Source of the DNA: Sarcocystis neurona
Lineage: Eukaryota; Apicomplexa; Conoidasida; Eucoccidiorida; Sarcocystidae
Reading direction: 5' to 3'
Length of the DNA stretch: 64,000 bases
NCBI GenBank assembly: GCA_000727475.1
Contig: KL647302.1
Span: forward strand, 365,212 to 429,211
Made by a program: the position numbers and the translations under genes. Below, one piece after another: positions 1 through 11,036 of this stretch (position 1 is the stretch's first letter; each line of letters begins with the position of its first letter). The notes under the pieces are model-generated. The model ran no database searches and was not told the origin of the DNA. It was given only the letters and a program-made list of their open reading frames with translations.

Positions 1-297
1 AGATGTTCACTAGTCATTACAGTCCTCAGGGAAATGGCCGCTTGTCAGGACAATAGGGGGACGCAAGCTACCCAGGCATTTATACGCCAGAAACGCTTCA
101 AAGCAAGTCATTGCCACACACACACACAGGAGACACACGTGAACGTGTATCTACTGGAAGTCCCGCACGCGCTACCCACATAATAAAAATAACCTACAAA
201 TTTTGATTATATACAATCGTGTTTCGTCCTTCAAATCCGCCGTGTCGGTGGTGCTTGTCACGGTCACATTTGCACACTCGCAAGCAGGCACCTCCGC

Positions 298-1200
298 TCA
301 TGGCACCTCATGTGTTGCTTCTTGTTGAAGCAGCATACCAATACGTCTATATGCCTGATGCTGCAAAATGTCCTCCACTCTCATATTACCGCTGTTCAGC
401 TCTCGAATAAGATCCAGCACCTCTGGATGAATGTGGGAATTTTTCCGGCGTAAGGCTGCTGTCGTGCGCCACTTTGACTCAGCGGGGGCGGCGAACACGG
501 GGAAGAAGCAACCACTATCTGGACACCAAACATTGTATATAACTGTTGCCAAGTCCACTGCGTTCGTGTCTCGCCTGAAAAGCCACGTGAACTCTCTCCG
601 TTTAAACATTCTCCACCACAAAGAATGTGGTGTTTGAGTCCTATCAATATCAGCGATATGACGAGGCTGTGGGAAGGGTTTCATATAGACAGAGCCGGAC
701 TTGTTGATATAAAACGACCCAGTAAAGAACCGGGGCAACACCAGACCGCTATTTGCCAGAGATCCAACTATGCCACACACCTGGTAGAACAAACTTAGTC
801 TCGCTGTTTCTGCAGTTTTTGCATCCTTCCTGAAGACAAGCTCTTTTTCCAACGGCAACATGGACTTCAAATCAATCAGATCTCCTTCCACAAGAAGGGC
901 GGCATTCGCGCAGATACGACGCGAATCTACGAGAAACGGTCTGTCACCAGGGAAAAGCAAAACATCTTTGTATACGAGGAGGTGAAACTTTGGTTGTGGA
1001 CACTCCGCTGAATCTCGGTTGCATGTCCTCGCCGCCTCTAACTCTGTTGCATAATGCTCTTCCAGTTGATCCAATGGTTCTTTACGTAAGTTCCGCCGGT
1101 GATTGCTGCACGCCACGATTGGGGTATATTTGCGCTCCATGCCGTTTACAATGGTTACGATTTGGCCACCCGCCCACCTGACTTCTACTTGTTCGCCCAT
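298..1200 (-). CDS. ROPK-like (rhoptry kinase family) pseudokinase
   Basis: A 300-residue minus-strand ORF that reads as a highly degenerate protein-kinase domain of the coccidian ROPK type. In order: a glycine-loop-like GGQIV, an alpha-C-like segment KEPLDQLEEHYATELEAAR, a hinge-like ANAALLVEGDLIDLKSML, an alpha-E-like ARLSLFYQVCGIVGSLANSG, and the catalytic-loop position LVLPRFFTGSFYINKSG. Further on are NAVDLATVIYNVWC (alpha-F, with the WC common in ROPKs) and a final PEVLDLIREL..EDILQHQAYRRI that matches kinase subdomain XI. The HRD aspartate, DFG and VAIK lysine are all absent, so no catalysis is expected. ROPK pseudokinases are secreted from rhoptries into the host cell. No signal peptide is visible in this ORF, so the true 5' end may lie in another exon upstream (toward 2.4 kb). 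The family call rests on motif order, not on a search. Confidence 0.55.
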   Translation of the reverse strand: MGEQVEVRWAGGQIVTIVNGMERKYTPIVACSNHRRNLRKEPLDQLEEHYATELEAARTCNRDSAECPQPKFHLLVYKDVLLFPGDRPFLVDSRRICANAALLVEGDLIDLKSMLPLEKELVFRKDAKTAETARLSLFYQVCGIVGSLANSGLVLPRFFTGSFYINKSGSVYMKPFPQPRHIADIDRTQTPHSLWWRMFKRREFTWLFRRDTNAVDLATVIYNVWCPDSGCFFPVFAAPAESKWRTTAALRRKNSHIHPEVLDLIRELNSGNMRVEDILQHQAYRRIGMLLQQEATHEVP

Positions 1201-2127
1201 GAGCGCTGAATTTGCTACAGTGGTCTGGTCCGATTTTAGTAGAGACGCCAGGAAGTGCGGCTCTGTCCTACGCGATAAACGTTCCGCTGCGTACGAGACA
1301 CGAGAATCTCGACCACGGAATTTTGCTGAGGTCGAGCATTCCAGAGTTGCTTATTATCTTGCTTCCTCAACTATCTGTTTTAAGTTGACACAATGGGAAG
1401 TGTCCGGTCGAGCCTGCCTGGGTAGCTCGTATAAGAGGGACTACTCCGCTATGCGGGGAGCCCTTTTTTTAAACGCGTCGATTCGGAAGTTACAGGGTTA
1501 AAAAGAGTCCGGCAATTTGCTCAAACACCTCTCCATTTCTATTGAGAGGCAATACTGTCCTGTTGTCGAGAAGAAGGATCGTTCAAATAAGGTTGTGTGA
1601 AGTACAGATCTAAACAGCTTCATGTTCACGAGACCGCTTGTAAGCGTAGATGTTCGTGTTTCAGAAAAAGGAAGCGCACGTGTCTGGAGAGAAGGGCCAC
1701 ACCAAAGTCACCCTTTGAAATGAGAAGTTCGAACTCGTCTCTACTGTATCCCGACCAAAACACATGAAGGCAGCGGCGTCGGAGCATGCACGATCTCCGA
1801 TAGAAGTAGTTCACTTTGTAGCCAAAAACTTGCAGTGCTGCGTTGTAGCTGAAGGCTCTTCGCGCGGACAGACGCGTCACTCCACTGCGAAGAAATTGCT
1901 CGCTCCCTAACGACTTCGATGTCGTGCCCGCGGGGGCAGGTGCACGGCCCTTTGTCAAGTGGAAACGAAGCAATTTCCTCGAGCGGGCACACTCTGGTAA
2001 AATTCTAGTGTTTGGACCTTTGTGCGGCTCCACACTCACCAAAAGCTAGGAAATTTGTTTCTTGTTGTCAAGTTTACTCTAAACGTGAAGATAACTAGGG
2101 ACGCCAGGTCGGTTTTTGTGTCCTCAC

Positions 2128-2444
2128 GCCCCGATCAATTTTGTCTTTTGGTCAGTCGCGCGCACCACCTGCCAGCCTTTACCTTTTCTCAACCTGCTGC
2201 AGAGTTCTGCGGCTACGATCACTCGATCGGGACGATCGGAATATATCTGAACCGGTACTAAATCATGAAAGAACAAGGCATTTACAACAGTTGCCGTCCC
2301 CAGTGAAGCGAGGCAAAGGTCCAAGTCAAAGCACATGATTCTTAATTGACCGCCGCAGGAGGATAAAATTGAACCCTTCCTCTCCATGGTGCATATCAAT
2401 CCCTTCGGGACAAGAAGAGTTTTCTCTGGTGGAAGCTCTGCCAA
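2128..2444 (-). other. Possible upstream exon of the ROPK-like gene
   Basis: A minus-strand open stretch of about 106 codons. It ends in a kinase-like segment GKGWQVVRATDQKTKLIG and then runs into a good donor (GC|GTGAGG, intron from 2127 downward) just before its stop. It could be a 5' exon of the pseudokinase at 298-1200, or debris of a related copy. The sequence between 2127 and 1200 shows no kinase motif that I can place with confidence, so the link is inference only. Confidence 0.25.
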
Positions 2445-2999
2445 GCAATACGCTTTCCGATACTATATACAATGTCGCAGACATCCGTAGAATAATATAC
2501 ATTTGCAGGCGCGACTCAGATTATGTATTTTGGAACCCTTCTTCGACTTCTGCCCACATTCCCTTCACACCCAGACGTTCGTGAATGACACCCACACATA
2601 CGTGTGAACAGCTCCACTGCATAACTCATGGGCGGCGTCCTGGGGCAACGAGAACAAGCTGTTATATGAAACGTGAGGAGCATCCTGCGGCAACGAGAGC
2701 GACCGCGCGACAAGGAAGACGAATGCGCATCCGAGGTCCCCACATCCTCTGACTGGGCTCTGTCCGCACTATTTATGAAACGTACGTGACATACTGGGCT
2801 AAGACCAACTGACAGACTCTTCGGACAATTGAAACATTTGGAAATCCACCCGTAGAATGGATGCCCGGCGGCACTGAATTTCGCCATATCTTTTCGTGCT
2901 TTGTTCATTACCCGGGAGCGTCTAACTGCGAACCAGTGTCCCGACGCGAACAAGTCACGGAACTAGATCCTCGTTTGCTCATCTCCTGTAGGCGTGCCT

Positions 3000-4060
3000 T
3001 TTAGAAGCTACACACGAACATCTATATACTGGAAGTTCCGCACGCACTACTCAGCTGATGATCTAATGATTCCGGTTACACGCAATCCTCTTTCGTCCTT
3101 CGGAACTGCCGTGTCGCGTGGTCGTCACAGTCACTCACGGACAGCCGCAGGTAGGCACCTCCGCTCTCGCCACCCGACACGTTGCTTATTCTTCGACCTG
3201 CGCATCAATAAGTCTATATACCTGGTGCTGCAAAATGCCCTCCACTGTCTCTTTACCGCTGCTCAGCTCATGAAGAAGCTCTACAACTTCGGAGAGGATG
3301 TGGAAATTCTGCTCGTGTAGGGCTGCTATCGTGCGCCGTTTTGGCTCAGCGGCGTCGGAGAAGAAGGGTGAAACGTACTCGTTAATTGGGCACCAAACGT
3401 TACACCTCACTCTTTTCAGGTCCCCTGCATTCGTGTCTTTCTTGAAGGAGGACGTGACCGCACTCGGTCAAACCTTGCTCCATACTAATACGTGGCAGTG
3501 TCGGAGCCCGCGCAGCTATGCGGCGAGGCTGTGACAAGTTCTACGATAAACAGTGCCCGATATTTTGATATGGCAGCTCTGCGGCGAATACCGAGAAAGC
3601 ACCAGGCCGCTAGCTGCCAGAGATCCAACTACGCCCCAGATCTAGTATATCAATCTTTGTCCCGCTACTTCAGCAGTTTCTGCGCCCCTCCCGAAGGAAG
3701 ACGCTTTTTTCAACGGTAGCATACGATGCATGTAAGTCAGTACTTCGTCCACGAGAAGAGCGGCATTCCCGCACATTAAAGTCGTACTTACAAAGATGGA
3801 GCTTTGGCCAACGAAAAGCAAAATATCTTTCTAACGAGGACGTAATGTGTTTCTTGAACGCTTTGCAGCGAGTGTAGATGGCACGCTAGCCTAAAATCCA
3901 CCTTGGCTGCCAGTAGCTTCCTGAATTGCCTCGGCGCCCCTTTTTTTTGCTTTGACAAAGTAGAGATGGAGTGTACTTTCTGTCCTTTCCGTTTACACAA
4001 CAGAACTGTAGCTGCTCACCCACGTGACTTCGACCTCTCTGCCGATCAACGGTGATTTTG
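3000..4060 (-). pseudogene. Decayed tandem copy of the ROPK-like pseudokinase
   Basis: Nucleotide and protein similarity to 100-1200 is visible along its length, but the frame is broken. Minus-strand 3186-3410 reads CNVWCPINEY, then PKRRTIAALHEQNFHILSEV, then VEGILQHQVYRLI, matching the C-lobe of the first copy. Minus-strand 3886-4116 contains GEQLQFCCVNGKDRKYTP, matching that copy's GEQVEV...VNGMERKYTP. Between them, plus-strand blocks such as cgctagctgccagagatcca and gagaagagcggcattcccgc (3608-3770) match 751-905, yet no single frame joins them. The shared 3' flank (ctactggaag / tactggaagt, near 152 and 3027) shows that more than the coding region was duplicated. Confidence 0.7.
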
Positions 4061-4119
4061 ATAGAATGTTTTGCTTCATTGCAATTACAACTCCCCGACT
4101 TGCAACTGTGCGACACTCG

Positions 4120-7100
4120 ACAAAGCTCACATTACAAACCAAAGCAGAGCTTCTTTTCCCGGGGCGTAGACTTGCTGCGTCTCTTCAATAGAAGTCCTTT
4201 GCAAGTGAGGTGGGGATGTCGCGGGGGAAAACCAGTCATGCAGAATCTTCATCAATTGTAGAGTGCGTCATCCGTACTTCCCTGGACCGCCACGCCGCAG
4301 CGTCCGATTTGGCCATAGGTCTATGACCTTCTCCCATTCTTCTTCGTTATCAGAATGTGACCGGGGGGTGTACGCCGGGAGATGTCCGGATGCCCTCAAT
4401 GCTCGCAACTGTCTGAGTGCGTCAGGTCCACCATTTCGGCAGGCCCCGGCACAACGTCGTGTTCAACTTTAACAGCATCCCGCTCGCCCTGCCTAGGCCT
4501 CCTCGTGAGGACTAGAACGAAGCAGTTCGTTGCGCTTTAATAAAATTGTAAAGACGACCGAGTCCATCACTCGCAGCATTCACACTGGCGTGCCAGTGAC
4601 AAAACACCGCACAGCATTTGTGAATAGACGCATAAGGCCGGATCCAGCGTCAGCGCACCCGAAAGCAACTAACAGTATTATAATCCAACACAGGAGCCAT
4701 TTTCGAGTTCAGGATGACTGTTGACAATACCGTTCGCATAGCGTTAGACGGAGAGGTCGAGATTATGAAGGGTTCGGTGGGGCAAGGCAGCACTGACTTT
4801 GCCGACGGGAACTGCGTCGCGGAGTCGCGCGTCAAGAATCGTGGATCGCCACGTCTGCAGACGGCCCGGCGGTAATGTGTATATTGTACACGCAATTACA
4901 AATTAAAGGTACAGTTTCGGTGATCCGCAGGGAGCGTGCTCGTCCGCGGCCGATAGTCTTTCTGCGCTCTGCGGGTACCAATACGCTCAAGTGCCCCTGC
5001 TTTATGTTGGAAAACAGAAGTCAGATGCAACAACAAGCCTAGCAACGATCAGGCGCACGATATGGTGAGACGCCGCTGCCGACACAGGAAGAGTTCTACC
5101 AAAGCTCTGCAGAGTTACATGGGGAAGTATCACCGACAAGCTTTCGGTAAAGAGTCAACACGTTACGCGGTTCAGGTGAGACGGTGTTGGCGTTCAGATC
5201 TGCTGTGCCAACGTTCAGAGGATTGTCACAAATTTTGCGACAGTCCACCGAAAAGTAAAGTGTCCGCGCCAGGGACAGCTTCACGTGCATTCGGGCGGAC
5301 CGCGCGCAACCTACGACGCACTCTGCCACACGGAATTTCTCTTCCTGCTGATTAATATTAGGTCAGATGCAACAGCCAAGGACAAGGGTAGCAAACCTGA
5401 GTGCCTACTTTTTAGTCGTATTTCTCCAATACACATTTACCGACTTCGTGCAGCTGTTAGAGGAGGCTGAAAGCACACACGTGACCTTTCTATTCCGTCT
5501 GCAATAGAGGGACGGCCGGCATATCCGGAGGCTCAGAGACTTGAATCTCGTGGACCTCTCTAGAGAAGAGTTCCATACCACCATCCCGCGGGCAGGGCCG
5601 CTCTCGTCCGAATGTTGAATGCTTTAGGAGATTCACTGATTGCAAGTCTTAATGATGACAGGTTGAGTCAAAGTTTGTCAGTCTTATATCCCAAAGGGAC
5701 GACGCATCTACACGTCTTGTCGACGCCTGTGTATGTATACGCAGGTGCGTTGAGCCAGCGTGGACGTCGGAGTCAGATTCAAGACTAGCAGCATAACGTC
5801 GCTCGCTTCGACATCCGTTTGCGTCGCCTTCCAGGGCGGACACAATTACAGATGAGAGGTTTCATCAGACACCACCACCGTCACAGGCAAAACACGGGTG
5901 CACCTTGTTGGATAGCGTGTAACATACACACCACCATATGCGACACAGATCATCATCGCGGGACTCGCACACATGGTTCGGATAAGCTTAAAGACACGTC
6001 CTGCATGTGTTGCTCCGGTGTCGATTAGTCTCTGGACACAACACGAACACGCCCACTAACAGCCTGGTTCTATGTAGCAGCACTAGAACTGATGGTCATG
6101 TAACACCGACTTTCGCTTGCTTGTTTTAGATTGTTACGTGTCGTACACTACGAGAAATTTTCCACCACAAGATTGTTATCTCAGCCTTGTCAAAAACATC
6201 CACGTCACGGGCACCAGTCATGGCCACAGTCCTCTGATCATTCTCAGGCGTGCGCACATTAGCTTCTTTTTCTCCCCTGGTGACGGATAGGCTTGGTATC
6301 TCGAGTGCCTGATGTCACAGGGCGTTAGCGCCTATGTATATTCACCCGCGTCGAGCACGACGAAGGCAGCCACCGGGTCGAAGACGGAGCGAGACCGGAT
6401 GCAGTCATCCTGCGTGACCATTCGCCGTTATTTACCTACTCTGTGAGAAGGATCAGACGGGACATGACACGCCGACACTGTCGCAACAGGAGCTCAAAGA
6501 AAACACAAGCAATTACACTGGTATCTGTAAGGTTTCTCCCCGTGGACACAGTGCTTCGTATATACTTGTGGCCTCTGCGTTTTCGCGAAAGCGGCATACG
6601 AAAGCAGACTTGCGCAGTGAACGGATCGGCAACCATACAGCCGATGCTACGATGCGTGACGTCGCCTGGCAGTCGGGGAATGTTCTCACAAGGCAGCAGA
6701 GAATTCAGGAAAAAAGTCGACAACTGGAAACGTAGAAGCAGCACGAAGGAAGGAATGATTTGTGTCCCAGTGATATAAAGAAAATAGCGTGGTCGTATTC
6801 TCTCCCTAACGCCCCTTACGTGTCTTGGTCCACGCATGCTCCCACACACTCCCTCAAGGGCTTGCGTGATACTGCTAAGACCGTGAGAACGGGGACATGA
6901 TGCACAAGCGAAGGTAAGACATGACTGGTGCCACAAAAACGGCAGGAGGCTCCCACGGACGGCGACGTCACTTACCTGAAATCCTTGCCGTGGTGTTACA
7001 CTGGTGGAAAGTAGCACTGTGGAGCTGTGCTGATAGAGCCACTAAGGCGTCTTTAGAAATACACCAGCGTGTTCCTCGTCACACTGCGAGCGTCTCCCGT

Positions 7101-7730
7101 ACATCGTTGCTCGCTGTCAATCCTCAGTGTTTGAGGCGTCCACAATAGATTACTGTGAAAACACTATGATCTCCTGATCTTCCGTAAAGCGAAAAATCAC
7201 GGCAGGAGTTTCGGCGTCTATGAGCGCACGGAACAGAATGAACCACATGCCATACGGTTATGCGAAGTCTCTTTCGAAAGCACTAGAGTGGCCGTTGGTT
7301 CGACCATGTGGTAAGTCTCCCAGTTGTAAGCGAGGTGGGACGCTTGGCACCGCACAACTTAGTTGTTCACGGCAGGAAGTCTTGTCACTGTGAACAACAC
7401 CACTACTTACGTGACTACGAATTCTGAAAAGGGGTTATTACTATCCACAGGGCGAATCAAAAAATCCAGATACTCTGTATGGTGGCACATTACAGGACTA
7501 AGTAATTCTAAGAAGGTGCGCTCTACGTATGCGAGTCATCGCGAGGCGCCCTCTACCGACAAGGTGACAACCGTACAGTGTAGGCGTACCTTTTGACATG
7601 CAGTTTTACACTCTACTAATCGGGGTGCGCGAGTGTTCCGCGGAGAATTTCCTTCGCATACGCCGCTTGTGGCGGCACATATCTGGAGTCGGTACATCCG
7701 TTGCGTAGCTTCGTGCACACCCTTCTGTAC
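4120..7730. other. No supported gene
   Basis: Mixed-composition DNA without recognisable motifs, consistent splice signals or repeats of note. The longest open stretch (6436-7017, minus, 193 codons) shows no domain and sits alone. Weak similarity between gtcagatgcaacaacaagcc (about 5020) and gtcagatgcaacagccaagg (about 5363) hints at old local duplication. Confidence 0.5.
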
Positions 7731-8168
7731 TTATATGAGGAATGATGCTTCTTCTGTCAAGTTTCTACCGACTTTTCTGGTGGTGGGACACGTGCCTTCC
7801 ACATTTGGGACGTGGTGCGTCGAGATGAACTCCATTGCACAATTCCCTGTATCGTGTGTGCCATACACTTGTTGACTGGCGCCCGCTATTGCACGACACG
7901 GGAGGCCACACACGATTTTTTTCGTGAACGTATAGACAACACGTATACGCCACATCTTGAGCGTCCGCGTACAGTTACGTACCTCTGGGTCCTGAGTGTG
8001 CACGGTCCTCGCAGATTCCTCTACGTCATGAGCGGGCACGGTCCTCGCAGCTTCCTCTGTAGTCTGAGTCGCGTGCTCCTGCCCCTGTAGGTTGGATTTA
8101 CTTGTACCCGCTTGCTCCACTTGTCCATGGAGCCCTGTCGCCTGGTAGGGGGCCCGGAGGCGACGCAC
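7731..8168 (-). CDS. Doubtful small ORF with an in-frame 12-residue repeat
   Basis: 145 codons, hydrophilic, no family recognised. Its N-terminal part contains the repeat TEEAARTVPAHD / VEESARTVHTQD. It is encoded by a 36-bp tandem repeat (plus-strand starts at 7994 and 8030, with a degenerate third unit at 8066) that keeps the frame. Substitutions between units are conservative in this frame, which weakly favours coding. No splice context, leader or homologous neighbour supports it, so it could equally be a chance ORF. Confidence 0.22.
   Translation of the reverse strand: MRRLRAPYQATGLHGQVEQAGTSKSNLQGQEHATQTTEEAARTVPAHDVEESARTVHTQDPEVRNCTRTLKMWRIRVVYTFTKKIVCGLPCRAIAGASQQVYGTHDTGNCAMEFISTHHVPNVEGTCPTTRKVGRNLTEEASFLI
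7994..8100. repeat. 36-bp tandem repeat, 2-3 units
   Basis: Units begin at 7994, 8030 and 8066 (third degenerate). The shared core is cacggtcctcgcag.ttcctct. The period is a multiple of three and lies inside the minus-strand ORF 7731-8168. Confidence 0.8.
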
Positions 8169-8403
8169 CGGCTACAAGTCACAGAACACTTCCACTTGGC
8201 CGCTGGAGTCGCGTTGCAGCTGTGTGACGTAGTCACTGTGCTCCTTAAACCAGACGGGATTTTTGTAATAATTTTCCCTCAGAAGCCTGGGCTTAGGACG
8301 ACGACTAGTCGAGTTTGGTTTATTGTGTGGCGCATCGGCATTTGTAGCACCAGCACGACATTCTGCTGCTGTTAAGGGATTTTAAAGGATTTTTTTCAGT
8401 CGT

Positions 8404-8513
8404 ACTACCGTGTCGGGACGTAGAGGCACACGCGTGTCGGTCCACACATACACGAGCGCACACACGCTCGTGCTCATACGCACGCGGGTGGAGACCCATA
8501 CACCCGCGGTAGT
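8404..8513. repeat. Nested inverted repeats (multi-hairpin)
   Basis: Outer arms actaccg (8404-8410) and cggtagt (8507-8513) are perfect complements. Inside them lie the palindrome acacgcgtgt (8428-8437), a hairpin acgagcg/cgctcgt with a 6-nt loop (8452-8471), and a hairpin cgcgggtg/cacccgcg with a 10-nt loop (8483-8508, overlapping the outer arm by two bases). No known RNA family was recognised. Confidence 0.6.
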
Positions 8514-8519
8514 GTGAAG

Positions 8520-10400
8520 TTCGTTGCGGTCTGTTTTTGCGACTCGTAGGTAGCTGACGGGTACACGCGTAGCTCGCTGTTCGTGTCTCGGACAGTGTAT
8601 CAGTATTTCTTCTGTTCGGCTAGATAGTAAATCTGCTTTAGGTCCCTTCTACGTAGTCCATAAAGATTATCTGCACGTGGTCAGACCATAATACCACTCA
8701 GCATTGAGGTAACATACGTGGAAGTTCTTTTTTTTTAAAAAAAAAAATTAACTGTTGCCAGTGTGTCTTTGTGTGACCGTGAGTGAAGACAGCGCGTGAT
8801 CCGCCCGCAGCAGCGCCACAACGCAAAGTCGCGTCTGCGCATTCAATGCGCAAAAAAAATGAATTTTTGCACGAAGTGTGCATACTGTATTTTTGTTTTT
8901 CCTGCCAGCAGGCTTTCTAGTTGTTGCAAGCAAGGAGCAAGAAACGACCGCTTTCCCTCAGGTGAAGGGTTCCACAAACAGAGGCGCAGTGGACTCCTTC
9001 TGGGGCATTGCACCGCCTCTGCCCACGTTCTGCCCTGATTTACGGACTCGAGGAAAATTACATTCCTGTGCAGCTCCTCAGTTTTCAAGTATTTCAGAAA
9101 CATCGCCGTACACGTTGCCGCTTCCTCCTGTGCTGACAGGAACGTTCATAGATTTGTGTCCCCTCTTTTGTGGTCCTCATGCGACAGAGAGGAACACCGC
9201 AGGTGTTGTAAAAATACGCCCGCGGTGATGCGCGTTTCATCGCTGTGCGGCTGTTCAGCGACTGGCGCCCTAGCTCCCGTTCTCCTCACTTTCCTGTCCA
9301 CTCTTGTGCCTTTTTTCTCCGATTCCCCGTCTAAGGGCGCAATTGTGTCCCTTGTTTTCAGAGCGTGTGACCATCCGCCCCGCTGTCGCCTTCAGCCACC
9401 TTCTCCCCCCAAGTGACTGTTGTCGACTCACTTCACGGCCAACTGCTCGACTTTGCAGCCACGACGACGTTCCTCTGCTCTGTACAATTCTGACCGTCTC
9501 AAGTTCCATGCATTCCACGCTGTGTACCTCTGACTGTAGAACAGACAGGGCTCGCGCGGGTGGTCGAAAGTGGGCTCACCCTACCTGGCAGCAGAGAGCG
9601 CACGACAGCAAGCCGCCAGCTGTCGTGTGTAGGTACATGTATAAGCATACATTCAGCTATTTTCCCTGCAATAGCTGCCGATAAACCTTGGAGTACCTTT
9701 CTGCTTTTGCGCGCGCTGGGGTATCTCACAAATACCGTTAAGACGCAGTCGGTGTATTCTTTTTGCAAGTAGAAGAGGAGCTACACGTGCAGAAGCTTTC
9801 TGCAGCGTTGCCGTGTTCGCGTTTTCGTCCCGTACAGTCGCGCAGTCGGTGTATTCTTTTTGCAAGTAGAGGAGGGGCTACACGTGCAGAAGCTTTCTGC
9901 AGCGTTGCCGCGTTCGTGTTTTCGTCCCTGACGGTCGCGCTTTTGTGTGTCGTGGGGCACCACTGCTCGCCGCTCGATAAGAAGCGCACCTTAGTTTGTT
10001 GTAGTCTTCTGAAGCAGTTCATTTTGTTATGGCCAGTTTTGTCCGAAAAGCCGACGGTACGATGTCGACTGTCTCATCCGTACTAACATATACTGAAGAG
10101 ATTCGTCCAAGGCGCCTGAGGTGTGCTCGACGTCCGGCGCTGCATGAATTTTCAAGGCCGAGGTGTGCTCGTACGATGCTTTTTCCCAGCTTCGCTCCGA
10201 CTCAACCTCAGTATTTGCTGTTTAGCGAATTCGTTTAATCAGTGCTGGACGTGCCCCGTGCCTTGCTGTCTCCACATGCGCCCCGCTGCGCTTGCGATTC
10301 GCTCCTTTTGCGGGACGCTCCATCGCAGTGGTGCGTCCTTTTCAAACAATCACGATTGACTACGCGACTTCGCGTGTCCTGACGTCCACGTTGGCTTTCC
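8520..10400. other. Gene-free stretch with short palindromes
   Basis: No ORF with recognisable character. It contains a T-run/A-run palindrome (about 8726-8748), a near-perfect palindrome tgcgcattcaatgcgca followed by eight A (8836-8860), and the 97-bp tandem duplication listed separately. Confidence 0.5.
9744..9937. repeat. 97-bp tandem duplication
   Basis: Two adjacent copies (9744-9840 and 9841-9937) each begin cgcagtcggtgtattctttt and share gtgcagaagctttctgcagc. They differ at only a few positions, for example gaagaggagc versus gaggaggggc. Confidence 0.9.
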
Positions 10401-10479
10401 ATTTGTACGCTATACTGTCCACCTTGTTCCGCGTGTGATCGCCTTTTCTATCATTACATTCTTTTTGGCCCCCGGTGAG

Positions 10480-11036
10480 CGACGGCTCATTCTCCTCCTG
10501 TTGTTCCCCCTCCTGTGGTTCAGGCGGACACTCAACTCCGCCTCCTTGCACCTCGCGTCCTTCCCTCTCCCTGTTTCCACCTGTCTTGATGTCTCTTTCC
10601 TCGCGTCCCGGTCCATGCCCACCTTTTCTCCCTGCTTCTTTTCTTCTGCTTCTTGCGCATTCCCATCACTTGACCTTCTCCTGGGTAATACCTGCTTCCT
10701 CCTCATTTGCTCCGGTTACGATCCCTCCTTCGTCCGTTGACCTTTATTCCATGTTTCCTTTCAAGTGACGTTCTCGCATTTTTTGTCTGTATCTCCCGTG
10801 TGTCCTTTCGTCGTCACGTCCGCCCCTGATATTCTGTTCCCGGCTCGTCCTTCTCCAGTATCCGCTGTTTTCTTCTTTCAGTTGCCTCAACCATCCTGTT
10901 TTTTTGCTTTACTGCACAGGTCCCTCTTCACCTTGCTGTTCCCCCCTTTGTCCCCTTCTCCGTATCTCTCTCATACCCTTTCCAGTCTTGTCCGTCATTT
11001 CCCTTCTTAAAAGCGGAGGCGTCTCCCTCTGCCGCG
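10480..11036 (+). other. Pyrimidine-rich tract directly upstream of MORN1
   Basis: The plus strand is strongly C/T-biased for about 550 bp and ends just before the MORN1 start codon. Acceptor-like sites occur within it (for example cttctttcag near 10880). It may be a 5' UTR, or the 3' part of an intron between a non-coding leader exon and the coding exon. Promoter elements could not be identified. Confidence 0.5.

Noticed and set aside
6436..7017. 193-codon minus-strand ORF
   Set aside because: No domain, repeat, splice context or compositional signal; its length alone is not convincing in a 64-kb window.
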